A program made the position numbers and the translations under genes. Of a stretch of DNA of 64,000 nucleotides, positions 21,770-33,406 are shown one piece after another; position 1 is the first letter of the stretch; each line of letters begins with the position of its first letter. The DNA comes from Theocolax elegans. Its lineage: Eukaryota > Arthropoda > Insecta > Hymenoptera > Cerocephalidae. A model generated the notes under the pieces. The model was not told the origin of the DNA. It made no database searches and saw nothing but the letters and a program-made list of their open reading frames with translations. The stretch covers positions 63,998,488 through 64,062,487 of the forward strand of contig CM047426.1 of the NCBI GenBank assembly GCA_026168455.1, in the 5' to 3' direction.

Positions 21770-23110
21770 CCGATATTTAAGTTTATATATATATATATAT
21801 ATATGTTATATATAACTCTATACTTTCTTACATTATTATAACTGTAATTATTACATTATATTAGAATATTTTATTTATATTTTAAAATGTATTCAATTAA
21901 AACTTAATTCAGTTAAGGTATTCTGTTTTCTTTTTGAAATGCTGCTATCTTGATCTGAATTTTTTTAATACCACATTGACCAAGTAAAGTTATTTGAAAA
22001 GAGAAAATAATATTATTTAACTGGATCCTCTATCGTTTTCCATTTTTATAGTTATTGTACATTCATTTTTTATTTTCTATAATACTATAATATACAATGT
22101 ATTCGATTCATTGGGAAGTGTAATATACATTTAGTAAACTTTTGCATGTATTCAATGATTTTATTCCAGTGTTGGGTGATATGAATTTGATAGTTTCAAT
22201 GATTCAAATAATTTTAAAAAAGCAAATGTTTATTAAGTGAATAAGTGATCGGTCTCTATTCTTATATAGTCATTTAAACACTTATTTTACATTTTTACAT
22301 AAAACTAATGTGGCAGTTATTGATGGTTGTGAAATTCATTTGGAAACTATAAATTTTAACAAGTATAGAATTATTTTTATTTCAACTAAGAGCGATAAGA
22401 CTGTTTGTTGATATAGTCACATTGAATTTGATAATTTAAAAAACAAAACAGTTCAGCGTATATATTATTGATCAACATCACTAAAATTATTCAATAACTT
22501 ATTTTTATAAAACAAATGTGTGAGATATGTGGCATCTGTAATTATATTCGATGGCCTCTTTTGCAAATATTCAATTTTTTTATTTTATCGCTGAAGGATA
22601 TGAATATTTGATAGTCTCTTATTGACTTAAATAAGTTAGAAAACAATTTTAATCTAGTGGATAAGGTATTGTTCACTATCATTATTTGATTATAGTTTTT
22701 GATCACTTATTTAACATTTCTACATAAAACAGATGTGGCAGTACTTTGACAAGTGTGAAATTTATTTGGAAACATTATGAACTTTAACACGTATAGGATT
22801 ATTTTTATTCCAACTCAGAGATATGACTGCTTGATAGTCGCATTGAATTAAATAAATTAAAAAAGAAACAATTCCTACAATTATTCAATAACCTTTTTAA
22901 TATTTCGATAAAACAAATCTCTATTATATTTATATGGCAGGTGGAATATTAGTTTGCACATTTTATGAACTTTTGCAAATATTCAATTATTTTTATTTTA
23001 TCGTTGAAAGATATGAGTGTCTGATAATCATTTTAAGTTAAATAATTCAAAGAAAAATTAATGTAAATTAAGTAATTAAGTTATTATTCGCTCATCAATC
23101 CTTAAAAATT
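21770..23110. repeat. Degenerate satellite, ~208 bp units
   Basis: A recurring GATATGA.T.TTTGATAGT-like landmark occurs near 22178, 22395, 22597, 22820 and 23011, spacing 191-223 bases. Each is followed by similar segments such as CACTTATTT.ACATTT.TACATAAAAC.GATGTGGCAG. Alternate units resemble each other most, so the true period may be about 420. Sequence of like kind, reversed, appears near 30120-30430. A (TA)n tract lies at 21787-21806. Confidence 0.5.
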
Positions 23111-23120
23111 ATTTGTATTA

Positions 23121-24092
23121 GAACACCTTCTACGAAGGTGTAAAACTTATGCAAGTATGGTGTAGATCCAATCACACTTTTTCAATTGATATTTTACTTT
23201 TAAAATGTTATCGCACTAGAAAGAACTGAAATCAAAATCGAATCGTCAAGTATTTCAGTTGAAAAATAACGCATTTTTCACAAAATTATATTACATAAAA
23301 ATTATTTTATAATTTTTAGCCCTGTTATATCTTACAGCAATAAACAATAATATTTATAATAATATTCATTTGTACAAAATTAATTTCTCCATATCTAATA
23401 AAACAGAAATTTCTCTTTTTTATTGTTTTTAAATAAAATAATACTTGCACCACGCGTTGGTTTGCCTTCGCACTTTTAAATAAGAATAAGCATTGCATGA
23501 TATATGTATGGGCACATTTATTTCATGGGCTTCTAAATATTTTAAGATTAGAAGACAATGTAGCTAAGCTATATAAAAAATATATATAATATGTTTCTCA
23601 TGAAGCCCCGTACATCGTTGCAGTGGTTAATATTTAAATTTATTTATGCAATTACATAAAGTGCTAAAACTTGTTTAGTATTTGATGTAATATGAATAGA
23701 TACAATCGATTCAAACTCGTAAATGATTAGTAACTTAGAACGTAATGCCGAAACACATGGTGCAAGTACCATTATATTTTATTTAAAAACAATAAAAAAG
23801 AAATTTCTATTTTATTAGATATGGAGAAATTAATTTTGTACAAATGAATATTATTATAAATATTATTGTTTATTGCTGTAAGATATAACAGGGCTAAAAA
23901 TTATAAAATAATTTTTATGTAATATAATTTTGTGAAAAATGCGTTATTTTTCAACTGAAATACTTGACGATTCGATTTTGATTTCAGTTCTTTCTAGTGC
24001 GATAACATTTTAAAAGTAAAATATCAATTGAAAAAGTGTGATTGGATCTACATCATACTTGCATAAGTTTTACACCTTCGTAGAAGGTGTTC
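23121..24092. mobile_element. Near-perfect palindromic (foldback) element, family C
   Basis: Arms 23121-23452 and 23758-24092 are inverted copies with only a handful of differences over about 330 bases, around a 305 base spacer. Each terminus is itself a small hairpin, ACACCTTC/GAAGGTGT. The low divergence marks it as the youngest of the palindromes here. It has no coding capacity. Diverged relatives are at 18780-19610 and 26240-26660. Confidence 0.8.
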
Positions 24093-24419
24093 CTTATTAT
24101 ATTTAGTTGTTGGATCATGTATTAAAATAGTAAGCCAAATAATGTAGGGTACTTTACTGAAAAAATGCATTATTTTTTATCTGAAATACTTGCCAATTAT
24201 ATTTTGATTTCAGTACTTTCTACCTAGGCGGAAATAAGAAAAAATATAAAAAATTATTAACTTTTAATAGTAATATATAATGTCTAGATTTGAGACAATT
24301 GATAACATTTAGAAACTATTATTAATTTTTATTACTTTTTATAAATTTTTAGTACTTTTTTCTTGAATCATGAGTATTTCAGTCTGACAACAAAAATTAA
24401 TTAATTATTAACATTAGGT

Positions 24420-24688
24420 ACCCTAGCGGAAATGATAAATGCTAATAACTGCAAATAACTGTACATAACTACAAATAACTGTACATAACTGCAAATAACT
24501 GTAAATAAATGCAAATAATTGCAAATAACTAAAATATTTAGTTGGGTTTGAAACGCTTATAACTATTATTTGTAGCTCTTTGCAGTTTCTTGCAGTTAGT
24601 AACAGTTATTTGCAATTATTAGAAGTTACTTGCAGTTATTTGCAGTTTTGTCAAATTCTAAGTAGGTTTATACAATTTTTAGAAATAA
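24420..24688. repeat. AACTGCAAATAACTGTACAT simple repeat array
   Basis: Short tandem units of about 10-11 bases (AACTGCAAAT and variants) at 24440-24530, then the same motif in reverse orientation (AGTTATTTGCAG) at 24565-24650. More copies follow the LTR-like insert at 25998-26220, so the insert split this array. Confidence 0.6.
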
Positions 24689-24810
24689 TGTGACGTTGTG
24701 AAATGCACAACGCACAAGTACATGCACATAGATTGTATTTACAAGTCATGTGCATGCATAACTTCACTTAACGTTAGCTCGCGATTGCGTCGCAGGTAGC
24801 GAATTCCTCG

Positions 24811-24853
<43 letters not shown>

Positions 24854-25978
24854 CGGTGCGCGCGAACCTATGTATGCGTATATACTACTGTATAGCGCGC
24901 GCACGTATGATTAGATTAACTAATTATTTTAGTTAGATCGCGTCGGTAAATAATTAAGTAAATATATGTAGATCCGTCGGTAGAGTTTGGGGCGAATCGT
25001 AATAACTTTTAAAATGTGTATAGCTGTAAATAGTTGTTGAAATTAAATTTTAATTGTTGTATGAGTGTGTCGGGATAGTCAGCATTAATTATATAGCCGG
25101 TAGGCACGGGGCGGCAGCACCGACTGGGTTACCGACATAGTAATCATTTATTTGTATTGCGCGCCTTCCAAGTGCCAGGGATGACTAATTGCGTGGTCGA
25201 CCCAATAATTAATAGGTTGGTGGTGACGTAAACCACTATTATTGGATAATCGGCCTTGACAGAAATAAGATCAAGGCTACCTACGCGTATCGATCACGCA
25301 ATCAACCACCCTAATCAACGCCGGTAGATAAGGAGTAGATAGAAGATAGAGAATGATAGCGATAGGGTGGGGAGGAAAATCCTTAATTTTGGAGGATCAA
25401 CCCACACCGCGAGCCGGATGAAGAGGCCGGTCTCGAGCATTCGCTACTTGATCGTCCGATAGAATAGTCAATTCCGTTCTTTAACTAATTAGGCAACGTA
25501 GCCATTTTTCTTTTTTTTTTGTATAAAGTAGAGTAGAGTTGGAGTTGTTATCAAGGTGTGAGCAGGGTCGGATCGCAGTTGAGTAGAGTTAATTAGGCGA
25601 GTAATTTTCGGTTAGCCCGACGGGCGGCCGAATTATTAATATTAATATATTATATATTTTATTATTCGCTGGACGGAATCAAAGTGTGACGGGATGCACG
25701 TGTGTGAGTCGGTCGCGAGTCGCGTTAAATATTGTGTCGGTGCTAGAATTTGAAATACTTTTTATTTCAATAATTAAATAAATTATATTTGTGGCTGATT
25801 ACTGAATTCGTGAGTGTGTTAGTAGTTATTTCTCCTTTACTCTAAACGCCGCCGGTTCCGAGGTGGCCAACGATCGGGATTCCCTCTGTGACGCGGAGTC
25901 GAGGTAAGAATTTGCCGGGTTGTCGAGTAGTTTTGTTCAAGTAATTAATTTCATTATAAATATCGCCAGGCGCCCAAG
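24689..25978 (+). mobile_element. Possible solo LTR with PBS-like end
   Basis: A GC-richer block of about 1.29 kb inside the AACTGCAAAT array. It begins TGTGACGTTGTG, which forms a hairpin with GCACAACG, and ends near CGCCAGGCGCCCAAG, resembling an LTR end plus primer-binding site. It holds a (TA)n run at 24813-24848 and no open frame. TAGAAAT occurs just outside both ends and could be a duplication. Structural counterpart: 2736-4577 on the minus strand. Confidence 0.35.
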
Positions 25979-26239
25979 TAAATAGAAATCGGCGTATTTT
26001 ATTAGCAATTATTTGCAGTTTTTAGCGTTTACTAATAGATTATACCAATTATTTGCAGTTATATTCTGTTATTTGGAGTTACATGCAGTTTCTTTATAAT
26101 TATATTATAGCACAAAAATAGAAGTGCAAATAATAGCACATAATTGCAAATAACTATTAAAAACATATATTGCAGAATATTACAAATAACGAGAAAGAAT
26201 TAACAAATATTAAAAGCAATTACTAATAACTTTTATAAT

Positions 26240-26670
26240 ACCTAATACTAAAATCAATATGGAAGTAATATTCATTCATTTGTACGGTATTAATTTCTCC
26301 ATATGTATTAAAACGTAAATAACTCTATTTTATTGGTTTAAAAAAAATACAAAAAATAATTTTAAACCAATAAAAAAGAGATATTTACGTTTTAATACAT
26401 ATGGAGAAATTAATTTGCACAACTGAATATTATTATTAATATTATACTGTTTATTTATTGGTGTAAGATATGCCAGGGCTAACAATTATGAAATAAATTT
26501 TGTGTAGTATACTTTTTGAGTAAATGTACTAAATTTTTCAGCAGAAAACTTAATGATTCCATTTTGATTTCAGTACTTTCTGTTGCAGTAAGTTTTTATA
26601 AAGTAAGATAAGAATTTCTAAACTGTAATTGAAATTACATCATACTTGCCAATTTTCACACCATTGAATT
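26240..26670. mobile_element. Diverged family C palindrome
   Basis: A central palindrome at about 26275-26415 (AATTTCTCCATATGTATTAA and its complement) is followed on the right by the arm sequence also seen at 23880-24060. The left arm is truncated. Confidence 0.55.
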
Positions 26671-27090
26671 ATGTATTACAAAAGATTGTTTAACAAAGCT
26701 AAACAAAAATTTTAGGCCAAATAATGTAGGGCACTTTGCTGAAAAAAATGTTTATTTGTCAACTATAATACTTGACGATTCTATTCTGATAATAAGATAC
26801 ATGGCCCGCATTCGGGCTTCTCGCATTTAAAGTATATCGGGTTTGATCTATTATGACGCAGTGGCAATAACTGAGAGCATTGACAAGTTTATTACATATT
26901 GCTATCTGGTTATAGAAAATTGAAAACAGTAGTAAAAACAGAACAGAAAAAACTACTAATCATTAGTGAGAAGAGACGCAAACGGTGAATATTAATCTAT
27001 TTTTTAGTTTAAGTTAAATCGGAGTTTAAAACATAAAGAGTACAATATTAAGAAACAAGCGTATTAGGTACCTATATGTTATGATATCAT
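26671..27090. other. No gene; fragment of family C
   Basis: About 26710-26790 resembles 24120-24230 (CCAAATAATGTAGGG.ACTTT.CTGAAAAAA). The rest, up to the BEL element, is unremarkable AT-rich sequence. Confidence 0.35.
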
Positions 27091-27097
27091 ATCCTAT

Positions 27098-27186
27098 TTT
27101 TGCGCCTGGTGCACAGCGGCGAGGTTCGAGTAGAGTTTAGAAAGAGGTAGCAAGAATGAGGGGTGGGGAGAAAATTTGGCGCCACC
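27098..27186 (+). mobile_element. Truncated 3' tail of BEL/Pao element before its 5' LTR
   Basis: About 88 bases from TTGCGCCTGGTGC to the LTR match 29243-29330, the stretch that precedes the 3' LTR, including the purine-rich GAGGGGTGGGGAGAAAA. An LTR tail therefore lies upstream of the 5' LTR, as in a tandem or one-LTR-circle-derived arrangement. Confidence 0.7.
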
Positions 27187-27509
27187 TGTAACATGAGGTG
27201 AGACGAAAAAGCGAGACGGGCACTTGTACGTAATCCATGGATCGAGCGAGACGTCTTGGTTGCGAATCGAATGTGAATGAAAGGTGTGCGTGTGTGCGAA
27301 GAACCGATCGGTAAGAGCGAAATCATTTGTTTGTAACTCATAATTAACTCAACAATTTGTACCATTGTGTGTTCGAATTATATTTGTGTTATATTAATTT
27401 ATATTTTAGTACAGTGTGTCCGTTATTTAACCTGACCCCGCCAATCCCAATTTATACTTCAATGAAATTTATTAATATTAATTTATTTATAATTTGTCCA
27501 ATTTAAACA
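27187..27509 (+). repeat. 5' LTR of BEL/Pao deletion derivative
   Basis: 323 bp, TGTAACATGAGG to TTTAAACA, TG...CA ends. It is nearly the same as the 323 bp copy at 29331-29653, so the insertion is young. The open frame on its minus strand is a shadow shared by both LTRs. Confidence 0.85.
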
Positions 27510-27527
27510 TGGTGCCCCGGGTGAGGA
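27510..27527 (+). promoter_or_regulatory. Primer-binding site of BEL/Pao element
   Basis: TGGTGCCCCGGGTGAGG follows the LTR without a gap. It begins with TGG, complementary to a tRNA CCA tail. Confidence 0.75.
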
Positions 27528-28117
27528 AGCGGGATCAGGTTGGATACACCGGATAGCGTATAATGTTGAAAATATAAAGGACTGAGAGATTTCGATTTGA
27601 TTTGAACTATGCGTAGTTAAATGTAAGGTTTATTCAAATATATTCTATTAATTATGAAATTCAATAAATAATTTAAAGTGAGTAATTGAATTTGCCGTGA
27701 ATTGTACAATTTAATTTAAGATTATTCGTTGAAATTGTTGTTGTTATAGGCGATTAAAATCTAATACTTTAGATGTAATGTAGCGCGTATGAAAAATAAT
27801 GTAAGATTTGGGATTCTTGGAAAAGACCGACCTTGAAAAATGATATAGCGCGCTCTCCCTCTCTGCGCATACCAGTCGGAGTTGACGAGTAATATTCTGT
27901 TTATCTCACAACCTTACGATTCGAACACATATTTAGCTCGTGTACCATTGTGTACATATGTAGATTTGTAAATGTACACAATTATTTATCGTCGTTAACT
28001 TTATCTATTTATTTGTTCAAAAAATTAAAATTATTCTCGTTAAAAGTGAGTAAATTTAACCTCAAATTAAAAAAAAAAAAAAAAAAAGTTATTTCCTCTA
28101 ATCACCCGATCGTTACG
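27528..28117 (+). other. BEL/Pao leader
   Basis: Noncoding leader between PBS and gag. A run of about 18 A lies at 28070-28087, just before the gag start. No other structure noticed. Confidence 0.5.
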
Positions 28118-29055
28118 ATGGCGCCGGTGACCTTGAAAAAATTAATTATTACTCAGCGGTCACGTTTAGAAGAAATCACTTTGCTGGGTGCGCGCATGCG
28201 AGAGAGAGCTGCTACGGAACTAAATAAAAATATTGTACAATCAAGGATTGATTCTATTAAGAGTGTCTGGGCTGAAGCGCGTCAAATACACAACGATATT
28301 TTAACACACGATGAAATAGAGTCGGACCCCTATATAACTAATAACGTATTAGCACAAATTCAAGGTGTCTATGAGGACACACTTGATTACCTGATCACCA
28401 TATTATCGCGTTTTGAAACGAATGAACCCACTGAAGGGACCATTCCCGTGAAGGAAGTTTCTAGTGAGATGGAGGTTCGTCCAGCCAAGCTACCCAAGTT
28501 AGATTTACCTACCTTCTCCGGTAATTATGAAGACTGGGAGAGCTTTAGTGACTTGTTTACTAGTCTTGTACACAGCACTCCCAGACTAACTGATGCCACT
28601 AGACTTCAGTATTTGAAATCATGTCTCACTGGTTCGGCGGCTGACCTCGTAAAGAATGTGTCCACGACCAATGCCAATTATCAATCTACCTGGCTAGCAT
28701 TAAAGAAACGTTTCGATAATCCACGGATAACCGTATCTAACCACTTGAACGCCCTTCTGAGCCTTCCGCATTTAAAAAAAGAGTCTTCTTCTGAGCTACG
28801 CTCCTTTACAGACGAGGTACAATGAATATTTCGCGCCCTTGTTAGTCTTAAATTGCCTGTTCAACACTGGGACATTTGGCTGGTCCATATCGTGAGTGCC
28901 CGCTTGGATGCAGAATCACGTAAGATCTGGGAGTCCGAGCTCAGTACTGTGGACCGGCGATTGGTGGAACAAGCTCATGCCAGTTCGTCTGAGCTTGAAC
29001 CATTGGATAGATTTCCAAAATTTTGTGATTTAATTAGTTTCCTAGAAAAACGAGC
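28118..29055 (+). pseudogene. gag: BEL/Pao Gag (DUF1759-type), one in-frame stop
   Basis: Capsid protein of a BEL/Pao retrotransposon. ATG 28118 follows the A-rich leader; the upstream in-frame extension has no similarity. The conserved block LPKLDLPTFSGNYEDWESF, followed by RLQYLKSCLTGSAADLV and an LKKRFDNPR stretch, is diagnostic of this Gag family. A TGA at 28823-28825 interrupts an otherwise continuous frame that runs on through IFRALVSLKLPVQHWD to about 29055. The rest of Gag (zinc knuckle), protease, RT, RNase H and most of integrase are missing. Confidence 0.85.
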
Positions 29056-29191
29056 ACCTGGCCGCATCCTGGAAACACAACCGGGCTCCGATGGATTAGT
29101 TCGTGTGGTCACTGTGAGAACATCCAATTCCACATATCGACGACACATAACTCATCTCAGTCCATTACTACTAGATCCCGAAGTAAAGTGA
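29056..29191 (+). pseudogene. pol: C-terminal end of BEL/Pao pol fused in frame to Gag
   Basis: After FLEKRA the frame continues directly into PGRILETQPGSDGLVRVVTV and a T-Y-R-R-H stretch to the stop at 29191. That is the typical last part of BEL/Pao integrase (GR-.-.-PG-DG-.-RVV-V-T). The junction keeps the frame, so this copy could make a Gag-integrase-tail fusion apart from the TGA at 28823. Around 4-5 kb of internal sequence must have been lost, inferred from the usual length of the family. Confidence 0.75.
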
Positions 29192-29330
29192 AGGAAAGGT
29201 AAGGAATGAAAATTCGTCCAACGGACGAAGGCGGGCGGATTGTTTGCGCCTGGTGCGCAGCGGTGAGGTTCGAGTAGAGTTCAGAAAGAGGTAGCAAGAA
29301 TGAAGGGTGGGGAGAAAATTTGGCGCCACC

Positions 29331-29653
29331 TGTAACATGAGGTGAGACGAAAAAGCGAGACGGGCACTTGTACGTAATCCATGGATCGAGCGAGACGTCT
29401 TGGTTGCGAATCGAATGTGTATGAAAGGTGTGCGTGTGTGCGAAGAACCGATCGGTAAGAGCGAAATCATTTGTTTGTAACTCATAATTAACTCAACAAT
29501 TTGTACCATTGTGTGTTCGAATTATATTTGTGTTATATTAATTTACATTTCAGTACAGTGTGTCCGTTATTTAACCTGACCCCGCCAATCCCAATTTATA
29601 CTTCAATGAAATTTATTAATATTAATTTATTTATAATTTGTCCAATTTAAACA
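29331..29653 (+). repeat. 3' LTR of BEL/Pao deletion derivative
   Basis: 323 bp copy of the 5' LTR. A purine-rich GAAGGGTGGGGAGAAAA precedes it as PPT. TCCTAT follows at 29654-29659 and also occurs at 27092-27097, just outside the truncated upstream tail. Confidence 0.85.
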
Positions 29654-29870
29654 TCCTATATTGCCGACGTCTTATTTCATCTTTTTTTTGGCCATTATCC
29701 GTGAGCCACCAATATTTTTTATTAACATAAAATTTAACATAAAATTTATCTTTAATGTCCCTATCGGGTAGAGTTGTTGAATATTTTAAAGGATGATGAG
29801 TCGGGAATCGAACCCCGTCATAGTGCGTGGCAGTCACATACTCTACCACAGAGCTATCTCATTCTCTTAT
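29654..29870 (-). mobile_element. SINE-like copy with tRNA-Gly-like head
   Basis: On the minus strand 29863-29793 reads as a tRNA-like unit: A-box TAGCTCTGTGGTAGAG, anticodon loop with CTGCCAC (GCC, glycine), B-box GGGTTCGATTCCC, and a TGAG/CTCA closing stem. A ~140 base unrelated tail follows towards 29654 and abuts the BEL 3' LTR. No intact cloverleaf, so SINE head rather than working tRNA. Confidence 0.55.
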
Positions 29871-29879
29871 ACGAGATGC

Positions 29880-30930
29880 TCTGATACGTCTACATTAACT
29901 AATCGACAGTGTTAACTTATGTAGCCTTACTTTTCATGCTATATAGCTGAAATAAACGTTCAAATTATTACATATTAATTTTATAAAAATGTAAATAGTT
30001 ATCGAATAGCTGTAAAGGTGGAGAACTATAAATAAGCTAATTATATTACATTATTATTTCTTCATTCAAAAATTCAGACAATGTAAGTTTTAAACTTTTA
30101 TTTCAAAAAAACCTATATGCGCATTATACTTGCAAAACTTCCAAATGATTATACACTTGCCACATGAATAACAATGAACAATAACTTATCCACTCAATTG
30201 TTATTATTTTTTTTCTTTAAAATTATTTTAGTTAATATGACTATTAATAAACATAACACTTTAACTCTAGAATAAACATTTTTCTACATATTTTAATATT
30301 TACAAAATTGCACAATGAATTTCACACCTGTCAATAAGAAAATAAACACATTATAGAATTATAAGAATAGAAATGGTTATTGAATTACTAGTACTATTAA
30401 GAAAGAGAATTATTATTATCCATTCAAATAGCATTATTTTCATTGATGCATTTTAAAAATATTTAAAAAAAATTAACTAGATATTATAATCTAAATAACG
30501 TAAAACAAGTAATAAACATTTATTCAACTTGTTTTCTATATTCTTTAAATACTATAATTTAAAATAAAAATGGTATACCGCCGCCTGGATTTACTTTTGT
30601 GATTAGAATTATCTCTCTTATTATCTTGTTATATATATCTCTCTCTACTGGTGAGTGACGTAAACGCAGTTTTCTTTAGATTTAATTTTTGTTTTCCCAA
30701 CGAGCCGAGGAGACTGTTTAAAGTTACGGTATGTGTCGTTCACGGAGATTCTCGACTCACGCCATCATAGAGGGAAGGGTACCATGTAATTGACAGTAAT
30801 ACTGACAGCAGTTGCAAGCCCTCCCCACCGTATGATCTTACATACCACAGTGTTATTTTTCAGGACTGTTACTGACTTGTAATATTACTTCGTAGTGCTT
30901 CAACTATATTTTCTTCTGTCAGTGGCGAAA
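29880..30930. other. Gene-free AT-rich sequence
   Basis: Contains reversed satellite-like segments (about 30120-30430; compare 22178-23050) and a GC-richer unit at 30590-30930. No coding signature. Confidence 0.4.
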
Positions 30931-30937
30931 ATACTTA

Positions 30938-31345
30938 CAAGGAGAGGTTCCACCTTCCGGGAAACGGATTGCGTTGCAACTTTGAGGGCTGTTTTCTGGT
31001 ACCCAAATATGAAAGAATTAAGATAAAATTCAATTTTATAGGCTGTTTCACAAAAGTTATACGCAGTTATCGAAAAATCGTGAAAAAAATATGTTTAAGC
31101 TTAATCGCCAATAACTCGGAAAAAAATAGACGTAGTTGCTCAAACTCAAATTCATTAAATAGTTGAGATCAAGTAGACATAGTTTTAAAAAAAAGCTCAA
31201 ATATCTCAATTTGGACAAAAGTTATGGAAAAAATAAGAATTAGACGAAATATTTGCCTAAAAAGTCTATCAAATTTTAATACTAAATTTTCGTTAAAATT
31301 TTATCTAATTCTTACTTTTTCCATAACTTTTGTCCAAATTTTTAT
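30938..31345. mobile_element. Partial copy of foldback family A
   Basis: The left arm, starting ACAAGGAGAGGTTCCACCTTC, parallels 16960-17265. The inner palindrome CAAAAGTTATGGAAAAA ... TTTTTCCATAACTTTTG is intact at 31215-31337. The right outer arm is missing. Confidence 0.55.
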
Positions 31346-31500
31346 TACCGCTAGGTGGCTACCGATTTTTTTACTGCTCGCAACTATATTCCTACACTCA
31401 GGAGATATAAATGATGACTTGTCGAGAATCTATGCGTCGTTCGCTGGCAGTCAAGCTTTTCTGACGTGCCTTATTATTGATTAGAAAGTTATTATTATTA

Positions 31501-32265
31501 TCTATGCCGCAATATCATAGCGAATTGACTTGCGTAAATTCTGGCTCCGTCTTAGACGAGGAAAATTGTACTTATAGCGATCAATCTTTAAATTTATCAA
31601 ATTTAAATAATTCACTTCCATCTAGTACACCGTGTATCTCCAGTGAATATATAATTGCATCGAATAGAGATACTGTCAATAGCAAACGTCGTGCTTCTCC
31701 GATTACACCTACTAGCTCGTAAGTAAATAAACTACATAAATTTAGTGTGTCTATAAATTTAAATTCATCTAATAGTGGTAACTCTAGTATAAGTCTTGAT
31801 AATTCTTTGCCTCCGACGCCAACGATAATAATGGCTAATGATGAAGCACCCAAATGGTTAAAAAATTATTTAATTGATTTTAATAAGTTTACGCAAGATA
31901 TAAATGTGCGTGTTAATGCCTTAGAAGTTAAGGTTGATAATATAGTAAGTCAATTCAAAGAAGAATTAAACGGTATTAAGGGTGATTTGGCTAGTATGTT
32001 TAGTTTAGTAATGGTTTCGGATCGTTGTGAAATTAGCATCAGTGGTGTACTAAATCAGTTCAAGAGAAATCCAGGCGGAGTAATTAATTCAATGTTTAGT
32101 ATTCTTGGCTTAGTGGGTCTTAATAATTAAAACTTTTTTGCACGTGAATGGTTATCGGAATCTATCTCCGCCAATGCAACAATTCGTGCTAGCGCTGTAC
32201 AAACTGAGAACAATAACACGTCATGGACTTTGATAGTCAAGCTGTCCTCACCTAGTAGTTCGTGA
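31501..32265 (+). pseudogene. LINE ORF1 fragment (coiled-coil type)
   Basis: Frames at 31477-31722 and 31747-32130, then a continuation to 32265 after a stop, make an ORF1-like protein with a Ser/Asn-rich N-terminus and a heptad-patterned stretch (FTQDINVRVNALEVKVDNIV). It fits the ORF1 of a CR1/Jockey-like LINE by composition and by its order relative to the endonuclease remains at 34.0 kb. Clade assignment is uncertain. Confidence 0.5.
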
Positions 32266-33406
32266 TTTCATTTTAACTTAAGTATCTCTGCTCAAAAATC
32301 GTACAGCTCAAACAATTTTTGGGTTAGGAGATACTCGTAAAGTTTTTCATTTCTGCAATCTGGCCAAAAGATATCTACTCCTTGTTAAAGAAAGCCATCA
32401 TAATTGCCGACGCAAAGGGTTGTGACGTGCACGACTTATTCCGGATAGCTTTACAGTGCAACATCAACATGGAATACCATATTGAGCGTTAATCGATAGA
32501 TTGCAGTTGAAGCTGACCCTTATTGGCATCGCTTGTAATGGTATTCCTAAGAATATTTGCGTATTCTTTGAGTAAATTTACTGTTATGCTGTTAGGTGAG
32601 TAACTGTTTTTGAGTTCCGGCTTGGGATTTGTGCATAATGCAACCCTCCTTCACACGGCTCGTTACAGAACGTTGTTTATTTGTAAACCCGCTGTATTAG
32701 TTATACATATATTAATATAATAATTAGGGTACGAAGCCCAACCCTTACTATTATATTAAATATAATTGATAAGTGTAATTTGAATTTATAGACTATTTTA
32801 TGTCGACATGCCATAGCCGATACATAATTAAGTCGTGTAGTGTTTTATTTACTTGTAATATAAGATATAAATATGCCTCACGTCTTGGATGCATATTTAA
32901 TCGTGTGAAAATTAATTAAACAATTTAAATAAAAATTAAACTTTTATTATTTACTTTACAAGTATAAGCAACTTGTCCATGCTTAACAAAAATGGAATGA
33001 GAGCCTAGAGAGTTCAGACGACCTCTTTATATAGGAAAAGCTTGAAATTGGTCAAGTTGCTTTTTTGTCAATAATTTAACAAATAAATGAAATTTTTATA
33101 ATGTAATACTATTTCTAAATGTCGTTTTTACGGACGCATTCGTATAAGTTAGAATTTTTACATTATTTACATTTTGATATGATTTTATATGAAATGCATT
33201 TGTGCATCTTATGCATTTCATTAAAATTCAAGATATTGAAAATTTATCAAATTCGATATTTGTATTTGCAATTGTTTTTTATAAGCAATTGAAATTTAAA
33301 GTGTTTTTTAATAATATTAAACAACTCAATTGTATGATTTTGATATTAATTTTAAATGTAGTTTTTGGTTAAATTTACATTTTAACTAATTAATTTATTT
33401 TTTATA
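32266..33406. other. Gene-free sequence between LINE parts
   Basis: Mostly AT-rich with no family signature; 32280-32530 could be decayed LINE sequence. Confidence 0.3.

Noticed and set aside
22178..24660. CRISPR-like regular repeats
   Set aside because: Eukaryotic satellite and simple repeats; units are degenerate and contiguous, with no repeat-spacer pattern.
28823..28825. TGA in BEL Gag as programmed readthrough
   Set aside because: No sign of a readthrough context, and Gag-Pol recoding in this family is not expected in the middle of Gag; a simple point mutation (for example CGA to TGA) is likelier.
27087..29509. Minus-strand 92/112-codon frame found twice
   Set aside because: It is the antisense shadow of the BEL LTR and its adjoining tail, which explains the duplication.
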